DNA from: Paramacrobiotus richtersi
Taxonomy: Eukaryota; Tardigrada; Eutardigrada; Parachela; Macrobiotidae
NCBI GenBank assembly: GCA_034698045.1
Contig: JAQGAU010001272.1
Span: 1-20,145, forward strand
Reading direction: 5' to 3'
DNA length: 20,145 bases
The notes beneath the pieces were generated by a model, which saw only the letters and a program-made list of their open reading frames with translations, did no database searches and was not told the DNA's origin. The translations under genes and the position numbers were made by a program. This document shows, piece by piece, positions 1 to 10,773 of the stretch (positions within the stretch are counted from its first letter, which is position 1; every line of letters starts with the position of its first letter).

Positions 1-1095
1 TCGAACAATGCAGACTGACGTTCCCGCCAAACTCTACTCGGACCAGCTTCGTCCTCTCGTCGAGGTTGCTTCTCTTAGGGCTGTTGGTGAAAAAGTTTTC
101 AAGGTTTACGAACTCTCCATCGCTACTGCGTACTGCTTCGTCCAGTCGGTTCAGTTCTGAAAAGATCATGAATTAACCAGATCAGTCAGTGACTTTTAGC
201 GTGGAACGCACCACTGCATCACTATCATGATATACCAGACCATTGCCGTTGTACATGCAGTACAAGACTAATGCAGTAACAAAACGAACGCAGCACGTTG
301 TTGATACGAAATCAAAACAACGTGCGCGATGAAATTCGGGCTGGCTGATCTGTGGAACTGAAATCCTGGTACTCTGGTTCAAGTTCTGCAGTGATCTGTG
401 GAAAATTGTCATTCCTAATGTTTCAACCCGCAAAAACCTTTTCAACAAGTGTAGGATTTAGTCCCTCACCAACGTGACTGAAGTACACACTAGCATCTAC
501 ATGTAGTACTGCAACAAAAGCTTTAGTGTTTACAGAATTTCCGGATTACCATACGTGGTCATTGGTTCGCAGACAGGAACGGTAGTTTTAGACCACCACA
601 ATTTCCAAATGTACAAATTTTTAATCACTGTCCAATCACATTCAAACCAGATCTTGCAATAAACTGTTTCTTACGGCGTACTTTCAAATCGTATCATTTC
701 GTAGTTTCAAACATTTCAACTAAATCAAAAAGGCAAAACGCAGTTTCGGAACCAACCATAGCCTAAAACTTAAAAGGCGTACTATGCCAGAATTACTACG
801 ATATACCAATGTGGCGCCTGACGCTGTTATGGAGCTACAAACCGTTCAGAATCATGGCAGTATTATGGGCAGTACAGAATACTACAGATACAACCGGTAG
901 CCCGTACCATACCAGAAAAATTAGTAACCTTCATGAGAGTATGCATCAGCTCAACACATGCTTCGAGATACATGAGGCGGAATGACGTACAGTACCTTGT
1001 TTTCGCTGGTTGCTGTTGACTGCACAAGCTTTTACAAAAGAGCAAACTGTCAGCGTTGACAGTAAAATTATAATACTCGCTTTGGCGCTAGCCAT
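1..1095 (-). CDS. Ig-1: secreted Ig-domain protein, 5' part only (runs off the window)
   Basis: Two exons are visible. Exon 1 (1095-996) starts at ATG and encodes 33 residues: a signal peptide with hydrophobic core SIIILLSTLTVCSFV, probable cleavage near VKA|CAV, then NSNQRKQ. It ends at a phase-1 donor (CAAG|GTACTG). Exon 2 begins at 156 after the acceptor gatcttttcag, also phase 1, and stays open to base 1. It encodes ELNRLDEAV, then SSDGEFVNLENFF, then an Ig B-strand VEFGGNVSLHC. The same leader (SSEGDFINLENVF) and B-strand (KIGANVSLSC) occur in Ig-3 with the intron at the same place, which is the main reason for choosing this strand. The remaining Ig sequence lies outside the window. A strong acceptor-like site (tattttttccttag) lies 6 nt before the ATG, suggesting a 5'-UTR intron or spliced-leader site. 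The 839-bp intron (157-995) shows nothing else. The partner of the Ig, and its function, are unknown. Confidence 0.75.
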
Positions 1096-1538
1096 GGCGG
1101 GCTAAGGAAAAAATAACATCACAGAAAGATAACAAAAAATTATTTTTCTGCAAGCTATTCGCAAGCTCCTCGAATGGCGCCCGCTTCCAAAGCCGAGCAT
1201 GCGTTCCCATAGAAACATCGAAATTACAAATTGGCTGCTTACCGGTGGTTAATTTTGTTATATTAGATGTCGATGAATAAGTACTACGATAACGAGTATG
1301 ACATTATTTCATTTGTTCCGGCTGCGTCGCGACACAGGAATTACGCTGATTAGTCCTGAAACCGGCACGACATGTTTTTAGAATCGTGATCTAATGTTTC
1401 AATGCGCATTGGAAAAGTGAATTGTCGCTTCATGCAGGTTCAAGTGATTTTTGCTTTGAAGCTGATTTAATGCACTAGCATACTACCAAAACCTTGTTAA
1501 ATATAAGAACAATAAAATTAGCTAGACACAAAACTTAC

Positions 1539-1705
1539 TGTTTATTGTTAGATGTAGTAAGTTCTCGGTACTACAGATAATTGATACGTAGTTCGGGTCT
1601 GCGGGACCTACGATGACGTGGCGGTGGCCCCATCGGTACATGCAAAAACATCCAAGAATAAACAAGACAACCAGTGCGAAAACAAAAAAATCACAATGGA
1701 TCACA
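1539..1705 (-). other. Possible transmembrane exon with a tyrosine-bearing tail
   Basis: On the minus strand, after a possible acceptor (gtttagcag, ending near 1706), an open frame encodes a hydrophobic run FFVFALVVLFILGCFCMY, then basic RWGHRH, then VIVGPADPNYVSII. It reaches a good donor (ACA|GTAAGT, phase 1) at 1539-1538; if unspliced it stops about eight codons later. The order hydrophobic span, basic residues, then YVSI (a YxxPhi-type motif) resembles the membrane and cytoplasmic exon of a single-pass receptor. There is no in-frame ATG and no recognisable ectodomain exon upstream. It lies on the same strand as Ig-1, just upstream of it, so it would be the end of a different gene or a chance open frame. 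Confidence 0.3.
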
Positions 1706-2877
1706 TCAGTTCGCAACAGCTGCTAAACTAAAGTTCCAAGCCGGAACACTGCACAGCTTGTTTATCGTGAACTACATACTGTACCGTACGTTATTGTAAT
1801 TGAATTGTGAGCTCTGAAGCTAGTAAAATATAGGAATATTCGATTATTGCCATAACCAAGCTCCGGCGACCGGGTTTCGGAAAGTATGACAGAGTTACGA
1901 AAAGAAAGGTCAGCAACATGCATTTCATTGCGAGTGTACTGACCATGCCCAAACCATGCAAACAGTAACCTAAACGGGATCGGGTTTACCATAATCCAAA
2001 ACAGAAATGAATGGCCTATTTCTGCGTGTTCTCATAATCAGTTTTTGTATACACGTACTCTTCACGTAGTTCTTAGCCCAAACAGAATCATCAAAAGATC
2101 ACGGCCTGCTATCGAAATGCCGCACGTTGGCAACTTACTATTGTTAAGCGCAGCATTACTGAATTTTATGTACTAGTAAGTAGTAGCAATTTCTGAAGTG
2201 CAAGCACGAAACAATACTGCATGAGTCTGGAGGTGTTTCGTACTCGGAGATGGCTGATACAAGTCGTGCGCAGATTCCCATTCTGGTCTCGGATTCGACA
2301 TTCAGAGCGAACAGATGCAAGGTTAATGATGTGTAACGGTAAACATCACCAAAGGCTACATGACGCTATACGGCGCTCAGTACGTGTGATAATCTATGTG
2401 AACGCCGCAACCATGTGGCAAGGTGGTGTGATGAGGATTTAGGCTCCCATTAATTTTCACAGGCCCTTTCGATGCGGTTTCTTCCCTCTTTCTAGGAGAG
2501 GCTGTTGTTGCCTTCAAATAAGACAAGTTGCTGACAATGAGGTCAAAGGTCTGTACCAGGCTATACTTATGACAAAAGCGTGCTATGATTTTCGCATCAG
2601 AGAGTTATTGTAGTTGGATTTTATTGGTACCATAAACGAAAGTGTCGGGTGCAGAGAATTGTCCCAATGCTGGGTGCTGTTCGTAACACTAAACGCACAA
2701 AAAGGAAACGGACCAACTCACAGCGTAACAGGAAAGCCCCATTCTCTTAAAAAACCTCACATAGTAATATTATCAAGCTGTTGCGTACATAAGGGAATGA
2801 AATATTTTACAAAAAAACAATAATCGAAGCGTCCACATCATGCTTGTCGCAGACCGTTAATCCAAACAAGCACGACA
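1706..2877. other. Intergenic stretch, no supported gene
   Basis: About 1.2 kb, AT-rich. The longest plus-strand open frames (2221-2442 and 2614-2823) are short, have no recognisable domain and have no convincing splice or promoter context. I see no RNA gene or clear repeat. Confidence 0.5.
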
Positions 2878-3150
2878 TCAGTGGTATGACTTGGACGGCA
2901 GCGGTAACCGCAGTGTGATTTCAAAAAGGATTTTGAAGGTCAACAACAGCATCAAGGCCACCACGCAGCCGAGGACAATAACCTGAATGAATTCTAGTGA
3001 CGAGCTCTCGTTGGTGGATGCCACGGGATTGACGGCCGACGGGCCCGCTGCCGTCGACAGGTTGTGATTGGTGACGATCAGCTGGGTACTAGAGGACACC
3101 AGTTTCCGAATGAATATCGGTAGATTCTCGGGTTTGGGGTAGTGTGCCAT
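2878..3150 (-). CDS. Possible 90-residue single-pass membrane protein, or the last exon of a receptor
   Basis: The minus-strand frame from ATG 3150-3148 to TGA at 2880-2878 encodes 90 residues. About 50 polar residues carry two N-glycosylation sequons (NLS, NES) and a Ser/Thr/Pro-rich stalk. A strong hydrophobic span follows (FIQVIVLGCVVALMLLL, about residues 54-73), then a short tail ending PLPSKSYH. No signal peptide is present, so either it is a small type III membrane protein or this is the final exon of a larger type I receptor. A very good acceptor (ttccgtattcctgctgtcag) lies at 3155, four bases before the ATG. It fits a phase-2 internal exon, a 5'-UTR intron or trans-splicing. Codon use looks coding (many third-position C/G) compared with its surroundings. 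No known family is recognised. I found no upstream partner exon with a matching phase-2 donor. Confidence 0.45.
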   Translation of the reverse strand: MAHYPKPENLPIFIRKLVSSSTQLIVTNHNLSTAAGPSAVNPVASTNESSSLEFIQVIVLGCVVALMLLLTFKILFEITLRLPLPSKSYH

Positions 3151-3154
3151 TCTT

Positions 3155-6051
3155 CTGACAGCAGGAATACGGAATGAAAAAGTCCGATCGTCCTTCGCCA
3201 AGCAAGACGAACGTGTGTTGTGTTGATGTTGATCAGGTGATTATCTTAGCTTTTGCTTATTCTCAAGAATATCTTTCCATCGAAAATAATGAACCGGAGA
3301 AACGATGTCGATGTATTCTTCTATAGAAAAGATCACCGCAAAGTAACTGATCCAGATCAAACCCGAACAAACATGTGGATCTTCGCTGGCTGCGATAACT
3401 CAAGATAATGACAGTTCCGTTGTCTTGTAGCGAAAGGCACGTATAGCACAATAAAAATGACTCCAGTGCACAATTTCTTTGATGACTGAATACAGCGGTC
3501 AATTTTCCACAACAGTAAAACACTGGCTAATGTTGCAGTTGCTTTAGAAAAGATATAACAGATTTGGGATAGACGCTCCTGTTATCGTATATGAAATGCC
3601 TTCCGGCCTTTCTGCGCAGACTTTAGTAACCGGAATTCAGAAAGAGCTCAGTGCGGATTGCGTTCGGAATAAAAATCCATTAATATGGGAATGGAAAACA
3701 GATGGATTGCGGATGCACGGCGGCATGCTATCAAACAGAGTCACACGATACTTGGATCAGCGAAGCGTCATCTCTAATTACCACTTTATTAGCTGTACAC
3801 TTCGCACACATCTGCAAAACCAGCACTGATTGTAAAAATAGCCAGCGCCTTAAGATTAAACATCTGCGCGCGCTGAAATGCCTCGTCAAGTGGTAATGTG
3901 TGAGATGAGGAAATCTCAATGAGTTGCTGAAAATATATCACCACATGAGGTAGAGGTACCAGCCGGGCCGTCTGCCTGGCATTTCCGAGCTACCCCGATG
4001 AGCGCGCACATGGAGATCATCGTGTTTACATCCCGAGCAATAAAAATGTATGTTGATTGTAAATTTTCATAAGCATAAGCCGGTGGCTTGTTTCCCTTCA
4101 GTTCGTTACGTCAGCTTACATGTAAGCTGTGAAGATATGACTGTGGACGTAACCATTCGATTTTCCAGTTTGGCTGTGGCGTTGGATAACCAAATTGTCA
4201 GCTGTATAATTATTATCTGTTGCGCTATGTTTCGGCTACTAGCGAATGGGTAACCGAGGGTTGGTTAAACAGAAGATTCCGTTTCCGTCAAGTTTTTTAT
4301 TTTTTAGTTCGTTTCTTAAAAGTATAACACTGAAATTCGCACAAGTTCACAACTAAGGTTACCGTTAGGCGATTATCAACTGTAAGCTGTTGACGTGTTT
4401 TTCCGTAAAAACGGTTAACTGTTCGGTTGCAGTATTGGGCTGTAAGCTCTTTCGCATCATGATATGTGATGACAGTTTGCTTATATAATCGTTCCAAGAT
4501 GGCAGGAAGCTGCTTTTTGTGTAGACTGATACATTTAAGCTCACTTTACGTCATGTACGAAGAAACCATAATACATTATACCACATATGGCACAGCAACA
4601 TGAAATCGTTATGCAATTAAAAATACTGACAATGAATGTACGAATAGGCTCAACTATGTATATCCAAGATCCGTTACGAATAAGCCACTGGCCATGATAA
4701 TGGCAGTGGTCGTAGCCGCATTGGACGTTCTGCGCACGTAACGGCGAACGTTTCTTGGTCGGTGACGTAGAACTGAGTTACGTGTCTGATCATCATTTGT
4801 ATTTCTGGACCGGGGACAATCGTATTATCTTGCGCAGCTGAAGAGAGGAGTATCTTTTATGCGATCCTTTGTAAGTAAGATACGTTACGTCACAATTGAA
4901 ATGAGGTTATGTATTTCTAAAAATGGCTAAATTCAATGCCCATTGTGCGCCAGCCATTCATGAACGATCATTTCGGTTCGTTAACATATCAACCATTCTT
5001 TCATCTCCTTTTAGCGTGTCCACGAGTGTTTACGTGGATAGTTTGTTGTTCTGACGGACGGATATCCGGATTAAGAGTAACGACAGAACCCTGATGTCAG
5101 GGAACACAGTCTGCATTGTGCTCGATGTTTAATTTCAGTTTCGCGGCAGTATGTTGCCATTGCCATATTATTATGAATTGGAAGGTCAGGGTTGGGATCG
5201 GCGTTATCGTATCAAATTACACCAACCGTGTGGATCGATATTTACAACATGTTTATGGATGCTTCGACAAATGTTTACTGCGTACCCGTTATTAAATTCA
5301 CTTCTCTGTAATACTTACGAACTTAACTGCAATCTTCTCACACAGCAGTCAATTAATGAGGCACAGTCATAAATTATAATTCCGCACATTACAATCAGCC
5401 GTTAGTTCAAAGCAAACAAAATATGACGAATGCACCGGTTTGCGTTGCACCCATAAACATCCGGTTTCCCAACGTACCGGCAGTGTGTAATTTTGCACCA
5501 TCCCTTAACGAAGAACACCGTTATTACTAAAATTAAAGTGTTATCGCGGTCAATAACTGCGATCAATTTTTACACAAACAGTACGTTATGGAAACTACAT
5601 ATTTCCAACAACAACATTAGGTTTTTCCATCACAAAGGCACGGTACCCAAATCAGATCGCTAATTTACCCAATTAAAATGGTTAACACGAATCATGGACG
5701 CACATGAGAGCGATAAACGGTGTGCCCGATAAACAGTCAAAAAAGGATTGTTGTTCGGTTATAAACGATCATAATTTGTACAGCTATTACCTGGGTTGCA
5801 TCTATTCTTTGCTTATCAGTGGTATTCCCTTTGCACGCAAACGTTTATCACCCGTACGCAAAAACCGCCATTCAGAATAACAACTGGTTTTTGAAAATCG
5901 TTCGACTTTGCACCCTTTAACCGTTTAATACCCCACGCTCTCTGTGATCAGTATTTGCAAGCATTCTGACCATACAACGAATACGCACTTTCCAACAGTT
6001 TGAACAACCATCAACCAAAGAGATTTCTAGAGATTTTTCACAGCAGTTCTT
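3155..6051. other. 2.9 kb gene-free stretch; includes the 3' flank of the astacin gene
   Basis: AT-rich DNA with only short open frames on both strands, none with a recognisable domain or splice context. The right end is the 3' flank of the astacin gene, with a candidate polyadenylation signal ATTAAA (minus strand, 5929-5924) about 125 bp past the stop. A short imperfect hairpin (ccactggccat / atggcagtgg) lies at about 4685-4709. Nothing else is supported. Confidence 0.5.
5924..5929 (-). terminator. Candidate polyadenylation signal of the astacin gene (ATTAAA)
   Basis: Minus-strand ATTAAA lies about 125 bp downstream of the astacin stop codon and is the first canonical or near-canonical hexamer I see there. 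Short motif, so this is a weak call. Confidence 0.3.
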
Positions 6052-7498
6052 TTACGCATCGGGAGCAGCCGGTGCTGGGTACATGAGATCGAGTTTGACA
6101 ATATCCACATCACTCAAACCCCTGCGCTGTCCAATGTACGTGTCCTGGTGGGGCTCTTTGGGCTGAATGGTAAAGACACTGCGGTTAATGGCAAAATCAT
6201 ATTTCCCGTAGTGCATCAGGGAATCATAGTCATATGGCTGTCCAAAGTGCGTAATCTCATCGTCGGTATAGAATGCAAAGTTGTGCTGTTGATCTATAAA
6301 ACACTTGTTGTGCTTATCAGGTGATAAGAGCCAATGTCATTTGAAGCGCATACTTCTGGGGATGTTGTCCCAGTTGATCTCCACGTGGTCGTCACGGTCG
6401 CTGCGGGATTGTTCGTGCCATAAACCTGTGCATGGATAAAACATTGTTACACTGTAAAAAAATTACAAACACAAACATTATTCTGCTGCTTACCGATAGC
6501 GTGCAAGAATTCGTGCTGGATGATACCGTGATGCATGCAATCTGTAACCATAACCAGAAACATATAGAATCACAGAAAGCCTGTTACTGCTTCTGGAGTT
6601 ATGCTTAGTATGTAGTAGAACGTACGGGCAGCGCCAGGAAAAGCAGGAACTTCCAAATTGAGCGTCTGCTGGCCACCGATAACTCCCACATAGCTCCAGC
6701 ATCTGCATCGGTAAAGAAGCTTGACATTGCGTATTATTCGCTAAATGGTCTGTTGGTTGGTCTTACCCGGTGTTTCGTCCGCCTCGAGCAACAAACACAG
6801 AGTTTTCATGGTGATCCTGTTTGTGTACCAGAAACAGTCCAATGGTCACGTTGTTGATCTCCTCAACGCCGCGCTCGATTTGTGCCACTTCAGTTTCAGC
6901 TGTAGAAGTAAAACTCCAGTTACATGCTTTGTTCTTGGGATCTTAACAAAGATAGTTGTTAACTGAATGAATCGAAGCAAAAAAGTACAGAAGTAGGCGG
7001 GATAATAAATGTAACACTGCTGAAACGATAGATTATGAATGATTCTCTTGAGCACCGCGATTGTTCGCCTTATCTTACTGAAGTGTGCGGAGATAACGTA
7101 TGGAACTTCTCCGTTCGGCCAACGTCCAAGGATGTCCAAAACAGCATTTCGCGGGTAATTTGCGATGGAGTATCCCTTCTGAAAATAGCCGGTCACATTA
7201 CAGTAGTTCAGTAAGGCGTAATTAAGGTTGGCATTTAAATTAATCAAACGTCAGTTAACGCATTCAAATGTAGCTTCAAAATTCTATCAGTTTTTGCGCA
7301 TTACTCCGCAGTTCTCACCGATGCACCACTGGTGGTCCGCTTTTCGATGGGAAATCCGGCAATATCTCCCTCGAACATTTCCGAGGCGTCGGTGATATCG
7401 AAGCCTTCGGATTCCTTTCCGATAGGAGCAGAAGCGGCATTCTGCCACTGGCCAATAAAGGCAACGGCCACCAACAATGCTGTCGTCCTCGGATGCAT
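6052..7498 (-). CDS. Astacin-family zinc metalloprotease (M12A), seven exons, complete
   Basis: Secreted zinc endopeptidase of 283 residues. Exons (minus): 7498-7319, 7178-7079, 6899-6767, 6702-6626, 6541-6494, 6425-6354, 6293-6052; every junction is GT-AG and every phase matches. Residues 1-24 are a signal peptide (ALLVAVAFIG core). The propeptide carries FEGDI (Asp45), the FxGD 'aspartate switch' that blocks the zinc in the zymogen. The catalytic domain starts near RNA (70-72), followed by RWPNGEVPY. Zinc site HEFLHAIGLWHE: His173, His177 and His183 with catalytic Glu174. Met-turn SLMHY: Met230 and Tyr232. CWSYVG and CMHHG keep one disulfide (Cys139-Cys165). The other family disulfide is absent, since neither TCIRF nor a C-terminal Cys is present. 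There is no EGF, CUB or ShK domain after the catalytic domain, which ends LMYPAPAAPDA. Introns are 60-180 bp. Roles in astacins range from digestion and hatching to cuticle moulting; the substrate here is unknown. Confidence 0.95.
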
Positions 7499-9276
7499 TT
7501 TTGCACTGCACGAATTAGCGGATATGGTATTAAAACAGAAAGGCTATCCGGTTCGCGACGATGCAAAATGCCGAATGGACATATCAGGGACTCAGGCTCC
7601 CGGTGAAATTGTGGATTTATGTAGTTAAGTTTTTGTTGTATCTTATCTGTAATGATGCGTGTTATCTGGTAATGGTAAACCAAGGTTCGCGCGCACAGGG
7701 CTTGGGATAAGCGAAACCATGATAACGGTGATAAGACATCAGTGCACGATAGGACACACATTGTTGCGGTCGAACGATAATCCACAACAATGGTTTCCGT
7801 AGATACTCATTAAACACAAGCATTCTTATCACATCCTGCAAATGCATCGTCATCTCTATAATGATTCTCTGGGTACAACGTTTTGAAAAGGCACGTGTAC
7901 ATCTAGATACAGCCGCGATAGTAGAACTATGAGCCACAATCTTAAGTACGAACTTTGGCGGGAATTGTATCCACATCCCTGCACCAAGCTGCAGTAGCGT
8001 TGGCTTTCACAGTTACAAAACAAAGCGGTGCTTCGGCGAAAGAACCGGAAGTCGTCGGCTACCAGATTTGGAAAGCTTACGACCAAAAAATTAAAGGAGT
8101 TCCTTTGTTTGCATCGCTAAAACTACCCCACAAGATCTCACAAGCGACAGGAAATAATTTTATCTGTTTTGTGAAAAATGTGTAGTATGATAGTCTTTCT
8201 CGTGCGTCCACCACCAGTCCTACGTGTTCCAGCTTACGAAGAAGCTACTGTGCAGACTTTTACGCTACGAGTAATCTGTCTGTGCACCAGCACTCGACAT
8301 TCCAAAACGACATGCTGACCGTTACGCACTAGCGAAGCACTATCGTTCCTCGATCCATCCGGTCTTGCTCCCTCGTTTTTTGACGGACCGTTGGGTTCTA
8401 ATTGCCATGGATATCCTGCAGACTTGAACGACGTCTACACCTTTGCACGGCATGTTCGTTTGTTGATTATCAGGATAATTCGTGGTAACCGAGTTATCCA
8501 CCCGATGTTGTGCTACCGGGTGTCCCGAATCGAAATACAGGCTGGTAGAACGTGCGCTCGATTAATGCTCCGGACTAATATTGTATATGCACATAGAATA
8601 AATACTTGGATCCGAAAGCTGCTACTGAAAAGCGAGTGTCTATACAGTAGAGGGATTAAACTTGTCAACCCATATGAGGTCCCTAACAAATACCCTAATC
8701 AGAAGATTCCTGGTGAAGCCGTATTATGCAAAACCACCATAGAGTCTGCTTGTCTGTACTATTAGTACTACCATGAGTAGTAGAAGAACTCGTGCTGTAG
8801 GGTTTGTTGGCTACGAGCGTTAGAACTTTGGCATTCTTATTGTTGGTTGTCAGTGTTATTAAACAAGGCCGCTATGTAGATTTCAATGCACATGTACCGG
8901 TACAATATCTTGTCGAGCACAGCGGAATTATTAATTTAACAGTACGTAATTTGTTGTACAAATAACACAGCTGTACGGTCTTTACGGTCCTTTCCTGATG
9001 AAGATGAAAGGATGACCGGATTAGGGTGAAAAAATCCTCAAAAACCGTCAGTATATTGGATTTTCTTCGTTTCACAAAACTTTTCGATTGCATGCCATAA
9101 AAATGTGAAACATTAAGGAAGGTCATAAGTAGTTATAGTACGGTAGCGCACGGCACTTCGTTTTGTATACACGTGTATGTACATCGCACAAGCGCATACT
9201 GTAATTTAATATGGTACGCAGCTATATGAAGACTCCATAAACTGCTGGTTAAGCTCTGCACCAGTAACATCACTGA
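7499..9276. other. Intergenic stretch between the astacin and UGT genes
   Basis: Contains the astacin 5' flank (right of 7498, no clear TATA box) and the UGT 3' flank. Two plus-strand open frames stand out only by length or codon look. One is 8319-8765, 149 codons without a stop. The other is about 7978-8185, preceded by an acceptor-like ccaagctgcag and encoding EVVGYQIWKAYDQKIKGVPL. Neither matches a family I know, and neither has a start exon. I would not annotate them as genes. Confidence 0.4.
9205..9210 (-). terminator. Candidate polyadenylation signal of the UGT gene (ATTAAA)
   Basis: Minus-strand ATTAAA about 67 bp downstream of the UGT stop codon, at a typical distance for a 3' UTR end. 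Confidence 0.4.
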
Positions 9277-10773
9277 TCAACCAAACAAATGTCTCCGGAA
9301 CGCATCGAGATCTTTCTGTGAGCTGCCTTCTGTTTCCCACACTTTCCCTGCCACTTCTTTAATCCTTCTCGCATTTCTTCCAAACCCTTCCTCCCCCACT
9401 TCCTCAATGAATTTTTCAACTTCTTCCGCCTTGCAAATAACCTCGCTCCGCAGCGCCGTCTGGGGCACCATCACACCTAGTTCCGCCTCGACGACCAATC
9501 TGGCATTCGACGGTTGATCCCCATACAGCGGCCAGCCCACAATGGGAACCCCCGCCGTCACCGCCTCCAAAAGACCATTCCACCCACAATGCGACACGAA
9601 CACCCCGCATGCCGGGTGGCGAAGCACCGAGGTCTGGGGGATCCACGGTAGGATTAGGAAGGGTTGTTGTTCGATGGAGGTCATCTGCTGGGCTTTGTGA
9701 TGCTGGAAATCTTCCGGGAGCGCGCGCTGCTGATCGGTCCGAAGAGACCAAATAAATGGGCGACCGAGCAAACGCAACCCGGCCGCTAACTCCCGCAGCT
9801 GGGTCACCGTCGGGAACACCATGGACCCGAAGGAAACACACACAACGGAACGCTCGTTCTGGGCGTCCAACCATTCCCGCACCCTCTCCGCCGTCTCATC
9901 CCCTTTCTCCTGCTGCAGCAGGGGCCCGATGAACCACACCGGAATGTTCTGCAACGCCGGACTCTTTGCGATCGTAGCGACCGCTGCGGGTTCGAGCTCC
10001 CGGAATGAGTTGACTAGGATCCCGGTGGAGAGAAGGATCATTTCTTTGGCGAAGAGAAAGAACTCCTTCGTGGTTTTCTGGAGGAGGCGTTTACCGGGCG
10101 GAGCGGGAAGGTAATAACTCTCGTCCGGGGCTACCGGGGTGTTCTCCGTCAGGGAGAGAAGCATGGGAATGGTGGAGCCGCTGTTTGTGGTGAATAGGTA
10201 GCAGGGCAGGCCCAGGGTGCGGCATAGCTTAGCCGGTAATCCCACAAAGCAATCGGTGATAACGGCTTGGACCGGCTCAAAGAAGGAATTCGTTAGCTGC
10301 TGATCCGCGGATTTGTGCATCTCGATTATGTCATGGCGATCCGCTGTGGGGATGGTGTCAAGAAGGTCCTTCAGCCCCTGTTCCATACCTGAAGAATATA
10401 CAGCAGTAATAATATAATTTAGCAAGTGCACTCCATGCATACACTACAAGAACTTTTCTAAATGCTCGATCAATCCCAATTCCCAAATAAAGTCTGTACC
10501 GTTTTTAACTGTCATTTTATGATTCACGCCTGGGTCCACATCGATATCCGCTGGTATGCTATCATTTAAGGGAATGAGCCGAATATTCTCCTTGAACTCA
10601 TCTGGAATCAATTCCCGCTTCATACAATCCTGCATCTTTGCGGCTGATACGACAAAAGTCACCAAAAGGGACTTATCTTCCAGTACCATCCGTTTCATTA
10701 GCTCCATCTGCGGGATAATATGCCCAAACGCCGGGAAGGCCACCGACAGGATGTGGCGACGAATTTCCGGCAT
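9277..10773 (-). CDS. Plant-type UDP-glycosyltransferase (GT1 family), two exons
   Basis: Transfers a sugar from a UDP-sugar to a small acceptor; cytosolic, since there is no signal peptide and no C-terminal membrane anchor, unlike usual animal UGTs. Preferred model: exon 1 10773-10500, phase-1 donor AACG|GTACAG; exon 2 10388-9277 after tgtatattcttcag; 461 residues, usual length for GT1. The N-domain opens HILSVAFPAFGHIIPQ with catalytic His18; the partner Asp is likely Asp137 (ITDCF). ILVNSFRELEP and VSFGSMVFP are typical GT1 strands. A 44-residue PSPG box (340-383) runs from WIPQTSVLRHP through HCGWN to WPLYGDQ, ending in Gln, which in plants usually favours UDP-glucose. HCGWN is the plant/bacterial form; animal UGTs have HGG. 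Exon 2 is clearly GC-richer than its surroundings. Exon 1 stays open past the donor to an in-frame TAG (10446-10444), so the junction needs RNA evidence; an alternative donor at 10443 would keep that TAG in the transcript. Confidence 0.92.

Noticed and set aside
8-160. Plus-strand open frame of 50 codons from ATG at 8
   Set aside because: The minus-strand reading gives an Ig B-strand and leader matching Ig-3, with the splice site in the same place; the plus frame is its shadow.
1560-1600. YVSI tail read as an ITIM
   Set aside because: The residue two before the Tyr is Pro, not I/V/L/S, so the strict ITIM pattern fails; only a YxxPhi-type motif is supported.
4721-4746. CG-rich stretch resembling the inner arm of the foldback element
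   Set aside because: Similarity is short and gapped and could be chance; no inverted partner was seen.
7315-7785. 156-residue minus-strand frame
   Set aside because: It runs through astacin exon 1 in a different frame and has no domain.
8319-8765. 149-codon plus-strand open stretch
   Set aside because: Long for chance but no ATG at a sensible place, no domain, and mixed codon use; left as unsupported.
9416-9874. 152-residue frame on the minus strand
   Set aside because: It overlaps UGT exon 2 in another frame and arises from the GC-rich coding sequence.
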